Source: JBAZHE01 sp041652555 (lineage in GTDB: Bacteria > Patescibacteriota > Patescibacteriia > Patescibacteriales > WJLG01). Taken from it: a stretch of 25,891 nt of DNA. The notes under the pieces are model-generated. The model was not told the DNA's origin. It saw only the letters and a list, made by a program, of their open reading frames with translations, and searched no databases. A program made the translations under genes and the position numbers. Location of the stretch: NCBI GenBank assembly GCA_041652555.1, contig JBAZHE010000019.1:1-25891 (forward strand), given 5' to 3'. Within the stretch, counting starts at the first letter, position 1, and each line of letters opens with the position of its first letter. Below, piece by piece: positions 5,135-12,612 of this stretch.

Positions 5135-8032
5135 TTAATTGACGATTACTGGAACTTCATTAGTTGTTTTTATTTCTCCGTTCCAGCCGTAGGCTTTGCC
5201 GTAGAGGATGTATTGATTTGGTTCTGGTTTGCGCCAGAGAAAGGCATTGTCGGCTTGGCCGGCTGGGTAGAATTGGCCGAGAGTTTGGTTGTTTTCTCCT
5301 TGGCGGAGAATTACCTCTACTCTAGCTACGCCGGCTGGATTATCTATTTCAACTTTGATATTAGCTGGGAAGTCTACTGGGGATAGGGCTAAGCCGTTTA
5401 CTGGCCAAGCAATGGTGGCGGAAAAATCTCTTTGCGGTTCATCTGGGGCGACTAGATTAAATTCAACAGAAGCTTCGGCACAATTCCAGGCATCGTCGCA
5501 GGCTTGAACTTTTAAATTATGGTAACCACCGGACAAGAAGTCTATTGGCTGGCGATCAAGGTTAAAAAAGTTTCCCGATTTTTCTATGAATAAGTTCCCA
5601 TTAATATAATAGCGAACATAGGCTAGGCCTCTTTTGGCTTCGGCTAAAATATTAGTTGTTAAATATTTTTCAGTTAAGACGCTGTTATTTTCTGGTTGGT
5701 TTATTTTTACGGTTGGCTTATTTTCTGGTAAATGGACATCATCATATCCGGTTGGGGCTGTGCCAGTGGCGATGAAATTAATAATTGAGGAATCAGTTGA
5801 TGAAGCAGCTAGCTTTTTTGCCCATTCTTGAATTCTGCTTTCCCATTCTTCAAATTGTGGGTCTTTTCCCGGATTAGTTGGGGCTGGGCCCAGAGGATCG
5901 TCTTTATCTATATAATAAAGAATAGAATGGTGCTCACGATAAATCTTTTCCTCTATTAATTCTGGAGGAGTGAATTCGGTCGCGAGTAGCCCAGTTATTT
6001 TATCAATTTTTACTGGGGCGCCAGTTACTTCTCCGTCTAGGATTGGTTTCCCGGTTTTTGGTATTTCTGGTTTTTTAAATTCTTCTACTGGAGTGTCGCC
6101 CAAAACTTTTTTCATGTAATAATTCCAAATTGGCGCGGCTGAGCTTCCACCAGAGGCTCCACTTTTCATTTTTGAATTATCATTATTTCCAACCCAGACG
6201 CCGGTAACTAACGACGGTGTATAACCCATTGTCCAAGCGTCACGATAATCATTAGTTGTTCCGGTTTTGGCGGCTACTGGGCGACTAGGTAGGGTCAAAG
6301 TATTATATTCTCCAAAAATATAGGCGCGGTTGGAATTATCAGATAAAACATCATTAACCATCCGAGCAACATTTTGGTCTAAAACATCTTTTTCTTCTGG
6401 TTTCCATTCTTCTAAAATTTTTCCAGAAGCATCCTCTACTTTTAAGATAGCGGCGATTGGGTGATATTTTCCTTCACGAGCAAAAACTCCATAAGCATTG
6501 GTGTGCTCTAAGAGTTTAACTTCCGCGCCACCTAAAGCAAACGACAAGCCAAAGCGTTCTTTGTCTTCAAGTGTGGTATAGCCAAATTTTTCAGCTAAAG
6601 AAACAACAGCATCAAGTCCGGCTAAATAAGTTGCTTTAACGGCTGGAATATTTAACGAACCGCCAAGTGCTTTTTTAATTTGAATTGGACCATATTCTTT
6701 AAAATTATAATTTTTTGGTTCGTATGGCTTATTTTTGTCAGCGGAAAAATTAGTAATTACATCATAGAGTATGGAATTTGGAGTAAAGCCTTTAGTAAAT
6801 AAAGTGGCGTAAACTAATGGTTTTAAAGATGAGCCTGGTTGGCGAGGGGCAGTGGCTACGTTTACCTGTCCATCAATTTCATCATTAAAATAATCACGAG
6901 AACCAATCATTGCCAAAATTTGTCCGGTTTTTGGGTCTATAGAAACCAATGATGCGTTGCCTGCGCCAAGAGTTGTTGATTGTTCATTTTTTGGGTCTTT
7001 GTTTTTCTCCCACCAAATATTAACAGCTTCTTCGGCAATAGTTTGTTTGTATAAATCAAGAGTAGTATAAATTTTTAATCCCCCTTGTTCTACGGTTTTT
7101 TCGCCATATTTTTCGGTTAATATTTCTTTAACATACATTACAAAATGAGGGGCAATGATATTGGCTTGTGGCGGGGCTAATTTTATTTCTTCATTACGGG
7201 CCTTTTCTTCTTCCTCTTCGGTTATATATCCTTGCTCAAGCATATTGGAAAGAACTTTTCTTTGGCGCCCGATTAAGGCGTCGCGATGGGTGCTGTAATA
7301 GCTTGGGGCTTGCGGTAAGGCGGCTAGAACAGCGGCTTGAGCTAAAGACAAGTCTTTGGCACTAATATTGAAATAGCGTCTAGCGGCTGCTTCTACGCCG
7401 TAAGCGGTTGAGCCGTAAGGAATTTCATTAAGGTACATTTGTAAAATTTCGTCTTTGCTAAACTTTTTTTCTAATTTATAAGACAAAATCCATTCCTTAG
7501 CTTTTCTAATAACGCTTCTTTCAGAAGTTAAAATAGCATTTTTTACAAATTGTTGAGTAAGTGTTGATCCGCCCTGAACTCTTTGGCCTCTAATAGTTTG
7601 CCAAACAACACCGCGGATAATCCCCCAGATACTTATTCCTTTATGGTGATAGAAATCTTTATCTTCAATAGCAATGCTTGACCATTTTACATAATTAGGC
7701 AAATCTTTTAGCTCAATCATTGTTCGCTGTTCGTCGCCGTGGATATCGTAAAGGATGTTTTCGCCAGTGCGGTCGTAAATTTTGGTACTTTGGGAAATTT
7801 GTCTCTCCATTAGTTGGTTCGGATTTGGCAGGTCGCGGGAAATCCAGACAAAAAAGCCAACTGAAAAAATAAGAAACAACAAAAAAGCTATTCCAACGAG
7901 TTTTAGAGTTAGAGGGTTAAAAAGCACAGTTTTCCAAGTTATTTTTTCTTTTGTGCCTGGAGTTTTGCCGATTTTGTGCTGATGCCAGGTTTTTTTGAAA
8001 TTATTATCCTTCCAAGATTTTTGAAAATTCAT
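5135..8032 (-). CDS. Class A penicillin-binding protein (transglycosylase/transpeptidase)
   Basis: This is a 965-residue bifunctional peptidoglycan synthase of the PBP1A type. A cytoplasmic basic tail is followed by one membrane anchor (about 42-64). The GT51 glycosyltransferase domain shows AIEDKDFYHHKG with catalytic Glu123, GGSTLTQQ (154-161), KEWILSYKLEKKF (179-191) and YLNEIPYGS (about 200-208). The transpeptidase domain has SSLK (Ser401, Lys404), SLN (459-461) and KTG (589-591). A linker follows, then a C-terminal extension of about 190 residues (773-965) with two Ig-like beta modules, the first carrying an ACDDAWNCA motif. The core is complete, so the enzyme should be active outside the membrane. 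The extension is longer than in standard PBP1A and may bind wall or S-layer material. It is monocistronic. Confidence 0.95.
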   Translation of the reverse strand: MNFQKSWKDNNFKKTWHQHKIGKTPGTKEKITWKTVLFNPLTLKLVGIAFLLFLIFSVGFFVWISRDLPNPNQLMERQISQSTKIYDRTGENILYDIHGDEQRTMIELKDLPNYVKWSSIAIEDKDFYHHKGISIWGIIRGVVWQTIRGQRVQGGSTLTQQFVKNAILTSERSVIRKAKEWILSYKLEKKFSKDEILQMYLNEIPYGSTAYGVEAAARRYFNISAKDLSLAQAAVLAALPQAPSYYSTHRDALIGRQRKVLSNMLEQGYITEEEEEKARNEEIKLAPPQANIIAPHFVMYVKEILTEKYGEKTVEQGGLKIYTTLDLYKQTIAEEAVNIWWEKNKDPKNEQSTTLGAGNASLVSIDPKTGQILAMIGSRDYFNDEIDGQVNVATAPRQPGSSLKPLVYATLFTKGFTPNSILYDVITNFSADKNKPYEPKNYNFKEYGPIQIKKALGGSLNIPAVKATYLAGLDAVVSLAEKFGYTTLEDKERFGLSFALGGAEVKLLEHTNAYGVFAREGKYHPIAAILKVEDASGKILEEWKPEEKDVLDQNVARMVNDVLSDNSNRAYIFGEYNTLTLPSRPVAAKTGTTNDYRDAWTMGYTPSLVTGVWVGNNDNSKMKSGASGGSSAAPIWNYYMKKVLGDTPVEEFKKPEIPKTGKPILDGEVTGAPVKIDKITGLLATEFTPPELIEEKIYREHHSILYYIDKDDPLGPAPTNPGKDPQFEEWESRIQEWAKKLAASSTDSSIINFIATGTAPTGYDDVHLPENKPTVKINQPENNSVLTEKYLTTNILAEAKRGLAYVRYYINGNLFIEKSGNFFNLDRQPIDFLSGGYHNLKVQACDDAWNCAEASVEFNLVAPDEPQRDFSATIAWPVNGLALSPVDFPANIKVEIDNPAGVARVEVILRQGENNQTLGQFYPAGQADNAFLWRKPEPNQYILYGKAYGWNGEIKTTNEVPVIVN

Positions 8033-8058
8033 ATAAAATTATGTTAATCATTAACTAT

Positions 8059-8067
8059 TTTATTATA
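8059..8067 (-). promoter_or_regulatory. Extended -10 promoter for the PBP gene
   Basis: On the minus strand TGT-TATAAT is a perfect extended -10 (hexamer at 8062-8067 on the plus strand, TGT just upstream in the direction of transcription). It would start transcription about 25 bases before the ATG. No matching -35 is evident. Confidence 0.5.
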
Positions 8068-8111
8068 ACACAAAAATAGTATTAAGAAAGAGTTTTAATA
8101 TAAGAAAAATA

Positions 8112-8140
8112 TTGTTTTTTATTCTAATTTATGCTATAAT
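8112..8140 (+). promoter_or_regulatory. Promoter of the AbiEii-type TA operon
   Basis: TTGTTT (8112-8117), 17 bases and TATAAT (8135-8140) with an upstream TGC extension give a strong promoter. The transcript would start near 8147, inside the palindrome. Confidence 0.75.
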
Positions 8141-8163
8141 TATAGTATAAGTTAGAATAAAAA
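8116..8163. promoter_or_regulatory. 48-bp palindrome covering the TA promoter (operator)
   Basis: The sequence is symmetric at 22 of 24 pairs around the 8139/8140 junction; the outer half-sites are TTATTCTAA and TTAGAATAA. The two imperfect positions are T/G and G/T, which could still pair in RNA. The dyad centre falls on the -10 hexamer, the layout of a repressor site in an autoregulated toxin-antitoxin operon. Confidence 0.75.
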
Positions 8164-8188
8164 TACCGTTAAAAAAGCATTTTAAGCT

Positions 8189-8389
8189 ATGTATAATTGG
8201 TCAACTGATTTAAAAGAACTAAAAAAAGATAAGAAAAAATATACTATCTGGCACTTAGAGCAGCTGGTTAATTTTGGTTTGGGAAAAGAAAAAATTAACA
8301 GCAGCGAGCTTAAAAAAAATTGGCAAAAACTTGATATGGATAAGAGTAAAAAGAAATATTTAAAAATTTTGTTATGGCCGAAATTTTAA
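8189..8389 (+). CDS. Putative small partner/antitoxin of an AbiEii-type toxin
   Basis: This 66-residue Lys-rich protein starts at ATG 8189 about 42 bases after the predicted transcript start. It contains IWHLEQLVNFGLGKEKI and KLKKNWQKL-like segments, a helical pattern seen in short partners encoded just before nucleotidyltransferase toxins. Its 3' end overlaps the toxin start by 16 bases, so translation is probably coupled. The gene lies directly downstream of the large palindrome, consistent with an antitoxin that also binds the operator. No classical DNA-binding fold is recognisable by eye, so the antitoxin role comes from position and size. Confidence 0.72.
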   Translation: MYNWSTDLKELKKDKKKYTIWHLEQLVNFGLGKEKINSSELKKNWQKLDMDKSKKKYLKILLWPKF

Positions 8390-9030
8390 CAGAAAAACAA
8401 CTTGATATTTTGGATAAGATTGGCGGCGACAAAAACATTTGTCGCAATTTTTATTTAACCGGCGGAACGGCTTTGGCGGAATTTTATCTTCAGCATCGCT
8501 TGTCGGAGGATTTGGATTTTTTTTCCGAAGAAGAGGTTGAACCGCAAGCTATTGCTGTCTTTTGGAAACAACATCAAAAAAGCCTGGGTATTAAAAAGGT
8601 TGTTTTTGAGCAAAGTTTTAATCGTAATTTATTTTTTTTACATCTTGAGAAAGAAATAATAAAAACAGAATTTACTTATTTTCCTTTTCCCAGAATTGAG
8701 AAAAAAATAAAAATTAATAAATTATTTGTAGATAGTTTACTTGATATTGCGGTTAATAAGGTTTTTACCATTTATCAAAAGCCGCGTTCTAGAGATTTTA
8801 TAGATCTCTATTTGATTATTAAAAAAACAAAATGGAAAATTTCAGATTTGGTTAAAAAGGCGAAGATAAAATTTGACTGGCATCTTGACCCACTTCAGCT
8901 TGGGGCGCAATTTATTAAGGCAATAGAGGTCAAGGACTATCCAAAAATGATAGAAAAAATTGAACCAAAAATTTGGCAAGATTTTTTTCTGGACGAGGCA
9001 AAAAAATTAAAAGATAAAATTTTAAAATAA
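8374..9030 (+). CDS. Nucleotidyltransferase AbiEii/AbiGii toxin family protein
   Basis: The 218 residues contain the hallmarks of this family of polymerase-beta-fold toxins: YLTGGTALAEFYLQHR (27-42), then SEDLDFF (44-50) holding the two metal-binding aspartates Asp46 and Asp48. Later come a helix with DIAVNKVF and RSRDFIDLYLII, the family's conserved R-D-x-x-D block. Members transfer nucleotides to tRNA or other targets and act in abortive phage defence or as bacteriostatic toxins. The catalytic set is intact. The gene overlaps the small gene before it and is followed by a bidirectional terminator, forming a two-gene cassette. The target is unknown. Confidence 0.9.
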   Translation: MAEILTEKQLDILDKIGGDKNICRNFYLTGGTALAEFYLQHRLSEDLDFFSEEEVEPQAIAVFWKQHQKSLGIKKVVFEQSFNRNLFFLHLEKEIIKTEFTYFPFPRIEKKIKINKLFVDSLLDIAVNKVFTIYQKPRSRDFIDLYLIIKKTKWKISDLVKKAKIKFDWHLDPLQLGAQFIKAIEVKDYPKMIEKIEPKIWQDFFLDEAKKLKDKILK

Positions 9031-9076
9031 AAATAAACAGCTTGTTTTAAAATTTTTTAAGGAACTATAAGCTTTA

Positions 9077-9118
9077 AGGGATTTCTCACCCCTCGATTAC
9101 TCGGGGATTCGAAATGAC
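9077..9118. repeat. Dispersed palindromic element (REP-like), single copy here
   Basis: GGGATTTCTC (from 9078) and GAAATGAC (about 9110-9117) flank CCCCTCG-ATTA-CTCGGGG-like arms. This resembles the short intergenic palindromes that end in GAAATGAC in many bacteria. No second copy lies in the window, so repeat status is from recalled patterns. Confidence 0.35.
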
Positions 9119-9138
9119 AAAAATTTTGGATAGTTAAT

Positions 9139-9176
9139 AAAAAAATACTCACCTTAAAATTGGTGAGTATTTTTTT
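9139..9176. terminator. Bidirectional terminator between the AbiEii-like gene and pnp
   Basis: TACTCACC (9146-9153) pairs perfectly with GGTGAGTA (9162-9169), flanked by A7 on one side and T7 on the other. It can stop both convergent transcripts. Confidence 0.92.
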
Positions 9177-9193
9177 ATGTAAGATATGGTTGT

Positions 9194-11455
9194 TTATCTT
9201 CTTCCTCCACTACTGCGTCCGCCGAAGGATGGGCGACGGTCGCCTGATGGACGTCCTCCGCCGAAGCCGCCTCCGGTTTGTTCACCTTTTTTGTCTTTAT
9301 AGAGTTCGGCATTTTCTGGGCAATCTTTCATAGAAAGATTAACTCTGCCTTGGTCGTCTATTTCATCGACTTTAACTGTGACAACTTGGCCGACTTCTAA
9401 TAAATCAGCCGGGTTGCCAACGCGGTATGGAGCCATTTTGGAAACGTGAACCATTCCGTCGCTACCTGGAGTTAATTCTACAAAAGCGCCAAAGTCTAGA
9501 ATTCTGGCAACTGGTCCAGTAAAGACTTCGCCGGCTTTGAATTCGTGAGTAATGTCTTCAATTATTTTGACAGCCTTAGCAACGTTTTCGGCATTAACAC
9601 CGCAAACAAAGACTGAGCCGTCGTCTTCAATATCAATAGACACCTCGGTTTCTTCAATAATTTTGTTAATAACTTTTCCACCAGAGCCGATAACGTCGCG
9701 GATTTTGTCAGGATTGATTTTGAAAGTAATAACTCTAGGAGCGTATTTGGAAAGTTCTGGGCGAACAGCAGGTATTGCTTCTTTGATAACTTCCAAAATT
9801 TGCATTCTACCAGCACGACCATAGGACAAGGCTTCTTTAATAATTTCTTCGGTTAAGCCGTCAGTCTTGGTGTCTAATTGAATAGCGGTAATACCAATAT
9901 CAGTACCAGTGATTTTGAAATCCATTCCGCCTTTGCCGTCTTCTAAGTCTTGAATGTCGGTTAAAACTTTCCATTTACTCATATCGTCATTGGAAGCAAG
10001 ACCAATAGCTAGTCCAGCAACTGGGCGTTTTATTGGTACACCAGCGTCCATAAGAGCTAAGGTTGAACCGCAAGTTGCACCCATTGAGGATGAACCATTG
10101 GAACCTAGGGTTTCGGAAACAACGCGAATAGTGTAAGGGAATTCGTCTTTGGTTGGGATAACTGGGATTAAAGCTTTTTCAGCTAAAGCGCCGTGACCGA
10201 TTTCACGTCTGCCAGGTCCACGCATAAAGCCGGTTTCACCAACAGAATATGGTGGGAAATTATAATGGTGTAAATAACTTTTTTTCCAAGCACCTTTCAT
10301 GCCTTCAAAACTTTGTTCTAATCCAGGAGCGCCTAGGGTAACAATAGACATTGACTGAGTTTCACCGCGCATAAAAAGGGCGGATCCATGATTGCGAGGA
10401 AGAAGGGCAACCTCTGACCAAAGAGGACGAACTTCATCTAAGGCGCGACCATCAACACGACGACCTTCTTCCAAAATAGCACGAGTGACCTCGGTATCAA
10501 TAGCACCTTCTACGGTTTTATTGATAATCATTTTGCGAGCGTCTTCTTCTAAACCTTTTTCAAATAAAAATTCATTTAATTTTTCTTTGATAGCGCTAAC
10601 AGCGGCCTTGCGTTCACCTTTGGTGTAATAAATTTTGTCAAAAAGCAAAGCTGGAATATTTTCTTTTAACCAAGCATCAGCCATCTCAACTAATTTTTGT
10701 TCGGCTTCTTTTCTGGCAATCGCTTCTGGTGTCATCATTTTTGGCTTGGATTCTTTGGCTTCACGAGCAACTAATTCTTTGAATTGTTTAATTAATTCTA
10801 CAGCTGGAGCCATTTCTTTTTGACCAGTAGTGATAGCTTCGTAAAAAAGATCTTCTGGGATTTCGCTAGCCCCAGCTTCAATCATAATGGTTTTTTTGTC
10901 AGTACCAGCAACGATTAAATCCATTTTAGAAGTCAACATTTGTTCTAAGGAAGGATTGTAAACTAATTTGTCTTCAATCAAGCCGACGCGGATACCGCCG
11001 ATTGGGCCATTCCATTCTAAGCCGGAAGTAGCTAAGGCGGCTGAGGCAGCCAAAAGGGCTGTCACATCATAACCGCTTTCGTTATCAACAGAAAGCACGG
11101 TGACAACAACTTGTGTTTCTTTGCGGGAATCGCCAGAAAATAACGGGCGAACAGAACGGTCAATCATACGACCGGTCAAAATAGAATCATCAGTCGGGCG
11201 ACCTTCACGTTTAATCCAGCGTGAGCCCTTGATGATGCCAGCAGCGTAAAGACGCTCCTCAAATTCTACAGTCAAAGGGAAGAAATCAACATTCTTATCC
11301 TCTTTGGCTTGGGTGGCGGTAGCGAGCACTACTGTTTCGCCATATTGGCAAAGCACAGCTGAGCCGGCCTGCGGAGCCAGCTTTCCAGTCCGGAAAGATA
11401 ACTCGCGACCGAGCCATTGTCCTGCAATTTTTTTCTCTTGCATTGGTTCTCTCAT
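9194..11455 (-). CDS. pnp: Polyribonucleotide nucleotidyltransferase (PNPase)
   Basis: This 753-residue protein has the full PNPase layout: a first RNase PH domain (about 15-150), an all-helical linker (240-320), a second RNase PH domain (330-545) with GKGGMDFKITGTDIGITA carrying catalytic Asp512 and Asp519, a KH domain with GSGG (590-593) and an S1 domain (643-712). It degrades RNA 3' to 5' by phosphorolysis. The C-terminal 27 residues form a Gly/Arg-rich tail with RRPSFGGRSSGGRR that could add RNA affinity. The first ATG is at 11455; Met5 (ATG 11443) is an alternative, and neither has a good SD. It lies 74 bases after the NYN gene, with a long stem-loop in that leader, and is probably co-transcribed with rpsO. 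Confidence 0.97.
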   Translation of the reverse strand: MREPMQEKKIAGQWLGRELSFRTGKLAPQAGSAVLCQYGETVVLATATQAKEDKNVDFFPLTVEFEERLYAAGIIKGSRWIKREGRPTDDSILTGRMIDRSVRPLFSGDSRKETQVVVTVLSVDNESGYDVTALLAASAALATSGLEWNGPIGGIRVGLIEDKLVYNPSLEQMLTSKMDLIVAGTDKKTIMIEAGASEIPEDLFYEAITTGQKEMAPAVELIKQFKELVAREAKESKPKMMTPEAIARKEAEQKLVEMADAWLKENIPALLFDKIYYTKGERKAAVSAIKEKLNEFLFEKGLEEDARKMIINKTVEGAIDTEVTRAILEEGRRVDGRALDEVRPLWSEVALLPRNHGSALFMRGETQSMSIVTLGAPGLEQSFEGMKGAWKKSYLHHYNFPPYSVGETGFMRGPGRREIGHGALAEKALIPVIPTKDEFPYTIRVVSETLGSNGSSSMGATCGSTLALMDAGVPIKRPVAGLAIGLASNDDMSKWKVLTDIQDLEDGKGGMDFKITGTDIGITAIQLDTKTDGLTEEIIKEALSYGRAGRMQILEVIKEAIPAVRPELSKYAPRVITFKINPDKIRDVIGSGGKVINKIIEETEVSIDIEDDGSVFVCGVNAENVAKAVKIIEDITHEFKAGEVFTGPVARILDFGAFVELTPGSDGMVHVSKMAPYRVGNPADLLEVGQVVTVKVDEIDDQGRVNLSMKDCPENAELYKDKKGEQTGGGFGGGRPSGDRRPSFGGRSSGGRR

Positions 11456-11465
11456 TTTTTTGTTA

Positions 11466-11518
11466 GTCTGATAAGCAAACTCCAGTCCTCTTAAGAACTG
11501 CTTGTTTGCTTGCCAGAC
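11466..11518 (-). promoter_or_regulatory. Long interrupted stem-loop in the pnp leader
   Basis: GTCTG (11466-11470) pairs with CAGAC (11514-11518), AAGCAAAC (11473-11480) with GTTTGCTT (11504-11511), and AGT with ACT further in. The result is a tall hairpin just upstream of pnp. In Escherichia coli a pnp leader stem is cut by RNase III and then read by PNPase for autoregulation; a similar role here is an inference from position and shape. Confidence 0.6.
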
Positions 11519-11529
11519 ACATTAATTAA

Positions 11530-12027
11530 TTATCTAATTAAAAAGCCTTTATTCTCACTTAAGTCTATAAAATCATCGGCGGCTTCTATTAGCTTGGCTG
11601 AGGCGGATTGTTTGAAGGCCATGATTTCTACTAGACAGCCTTTGGTGTTTTGTAAATATTCTACTAATGGTAAATAATCGCCGTCGCCGGTTACTAGGAC
11701 GATGACGTCCATTTTTTCGGCTAGTTTAATAGCGTCAATTGATAGTCCAACATCCCAGTCCCCTTTTTTGTGTCCACCGGCAAAGACTTGGAGGTTTTTT
11801 ATTTTTACCTCAAAGCCTAATTCGGATAGGGCTTCAAAGAATGGCGACTCGTCAGCGCCTTCAGCGGCGACAACGTAGGAAATGGCACGAATCAATTCGC
11901 GTCCGGCTACGGCTTCTTCTAGTATTTTTTTGTAATTAACGCGTTTATTAAAAATGTTTTTGGCGCTGTGGTACATATTAGAGGCATCTACTAAAACGCC
12001 GACTCTTTGCTCCTTGTGTTTTATCAT
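11530..12027 (-). CDS. NYN domain protein (LabA/DUF88 family)
   Basis: This 165-residue PIN-like NYN domain protein has the acidic residues that coordinate metal in this fold: VDASN (Asp14, Asn17), KKGDWDVGLSIDAI (Asp90, Asp92, Asp98) and VTGDGDYLPLV (Asp115, Asp117). NYN proteins are predicted or shown ribonucleases. Its place between rpsO and pnp in one direction supports a role in RNA decay or processing together with PNPase; that is inference. The start is the ATG at 12027. A strong hairpin lies between it and rpsO, so mRNA processing could separate their expression. Confidence 0.9.
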   Translation of the reverse strand: MIKHKEQRVGVLVDASNMYHSAKNIFNKRVNYKKILEEAVAGRELIRAISYVVAAEGADESPFFEALSELGFEVKIKNLQVFAGGHKKGDWDVGLSIDAIKLAEKMDVIVLVTGDGDYLPLVEYLQNTKGCLVEIMAFKQSASAKLIEAADDFIDLSENKGFLIR

Positions 12028-12044
12028 ATGGTTTTTACTAATAA

Positions 12045-12079
12045 ATATAGGCTCGAAGCTTAAACGCCCGAGCCTATAT
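12045..12079 (-). terminator. 11-bp hairpin between rpsO and the NYN gene
   Basis: ATATAGGCTCG (12045-12055) pairs perfectly with CGAGCCTATAT (12069-12079) around a 13-base loop. On the minus strand the stem is followed by TTTATTAG, a weak U tract, so it may be a partial terminator or a processing site. Confidence 0.55.
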
Positions 12080-12088
12080 ATAGAAATG

Positions 12089-12463
12089 TTATTTTTTTTC
12101 TTCCATTAAGGCGGCGGCTTCTATTTCATCCTCCATTCTCGCTTCGGCTAGTCTAGATAATTCATCTTCGCGGGCCTTGTCTTCATTCATTTTTTTAGCG
12201 ATTTTTAACTTTAATTTTTCCGCTACATCCATAAAAGAAGTTTCATTTTCTTTCTGTAAATAACGCAATAAACGGCGTCTTTCGCTAACCTTTTTTAAAA
12301 GGCCACGGCGAGAAGAGTGATCTTTGCGATGCTCTTGTAAATGTTTGGTGAGCTCTTTGATTTCTTCGGTTAAAATGGCGATTTGTACCTCCGGCGAGCC
12401 GGTGTCTGAAGCATGCGTCTGAAATTTCTTAATGATTTTTTCCTTTAGTTTTTTGTCCAACAT
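12089..12463 (-). CDS. rpsO: 30S ribosomal protein S15 with C-terminal extension
   Basis: The first 89 or so residues are canonical S15: THASDTGSPEVQIAILTEEI (about 16-35), HLQEHRKDHSSRRGLL and VSERRRLLRYLQ, the 16S rRNA-binding helices. The usual length is about 89 residues; here there are 124, with a Glu/Lys/Ala-rich tail of about 35 residues likely forming an extended helix on the small subunit. It is the first gene of the minus-strand rpsO-NYN-pnp cluster, the order (S15 then PNPase) known from many bacteria, and is divergent from elp3. The leader can form alternative pairings, so autoregulation by S15 is possible. Confidence 0.97.
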   Translation of the reverse strand: MLDKKLKEKIIKKFQTHASDTGSPEVQIAILTEEIKELTKHLQEHRKDHSSRRGLLKKVSERRRLLRYLQKENETSFMDVAEKLKLKIAKKMNEDKAREDELSRLAEARMEDEIEAAALMEEKK

Positions 12464-12489
12464 GGTTGGTTCTGGTCCTGATCCGAGAA

Positions 12490-12510
12490 AAGGCTAGGAT
12501 GGCCTTATCC
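12490..12510 (-). promoter_or_regulatory. Possible S15-binding leader structure upstream of rpsO
   Basis: On the mRNA strand AAGGC and GCCTT (plus coordinates 12502-12506 and 12490-12494) can pair, while GGAT and ATCC (12507-12510, 12497-12500) form a competing helix. Overlapping alternative helices 30-50 bases before rpsO resemble the style of S15 autoregulatory leaders, but the specific structure is not recognised. Confidence 0.3.
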
Positions 12511-12577
12511 AAGAAAGGGTAATATTAAATTATGATATGACAATATCACAATCTTTATAAAATATCAAGTGGTTAAT

Positions 12578-12606
12578 TTGCCAAAACGGCTGAATTCTTT
12601 TAGAAT
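12578..12606 (+). promoter_or_regulatory. Promoter of elp3, giving a leaderless transcript
   Basis: TTGCCA (12578-12583), a 17-base spacer and TAGAAT (12601-12606) end 6 bases before the elp3 ATG at 12613, so the predicted transcript start coincides with the start codon. Confidence 0.65.
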
Positions 12607-12612
12607 GAGGTT

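Noticed and set aside
9552..10823. Several plus-strand and minus-strand ORFs inside pnp
   Set aside because: All lie within the conserved PNPase frame and have Ser/Thr/Ala-rich shadow composition.
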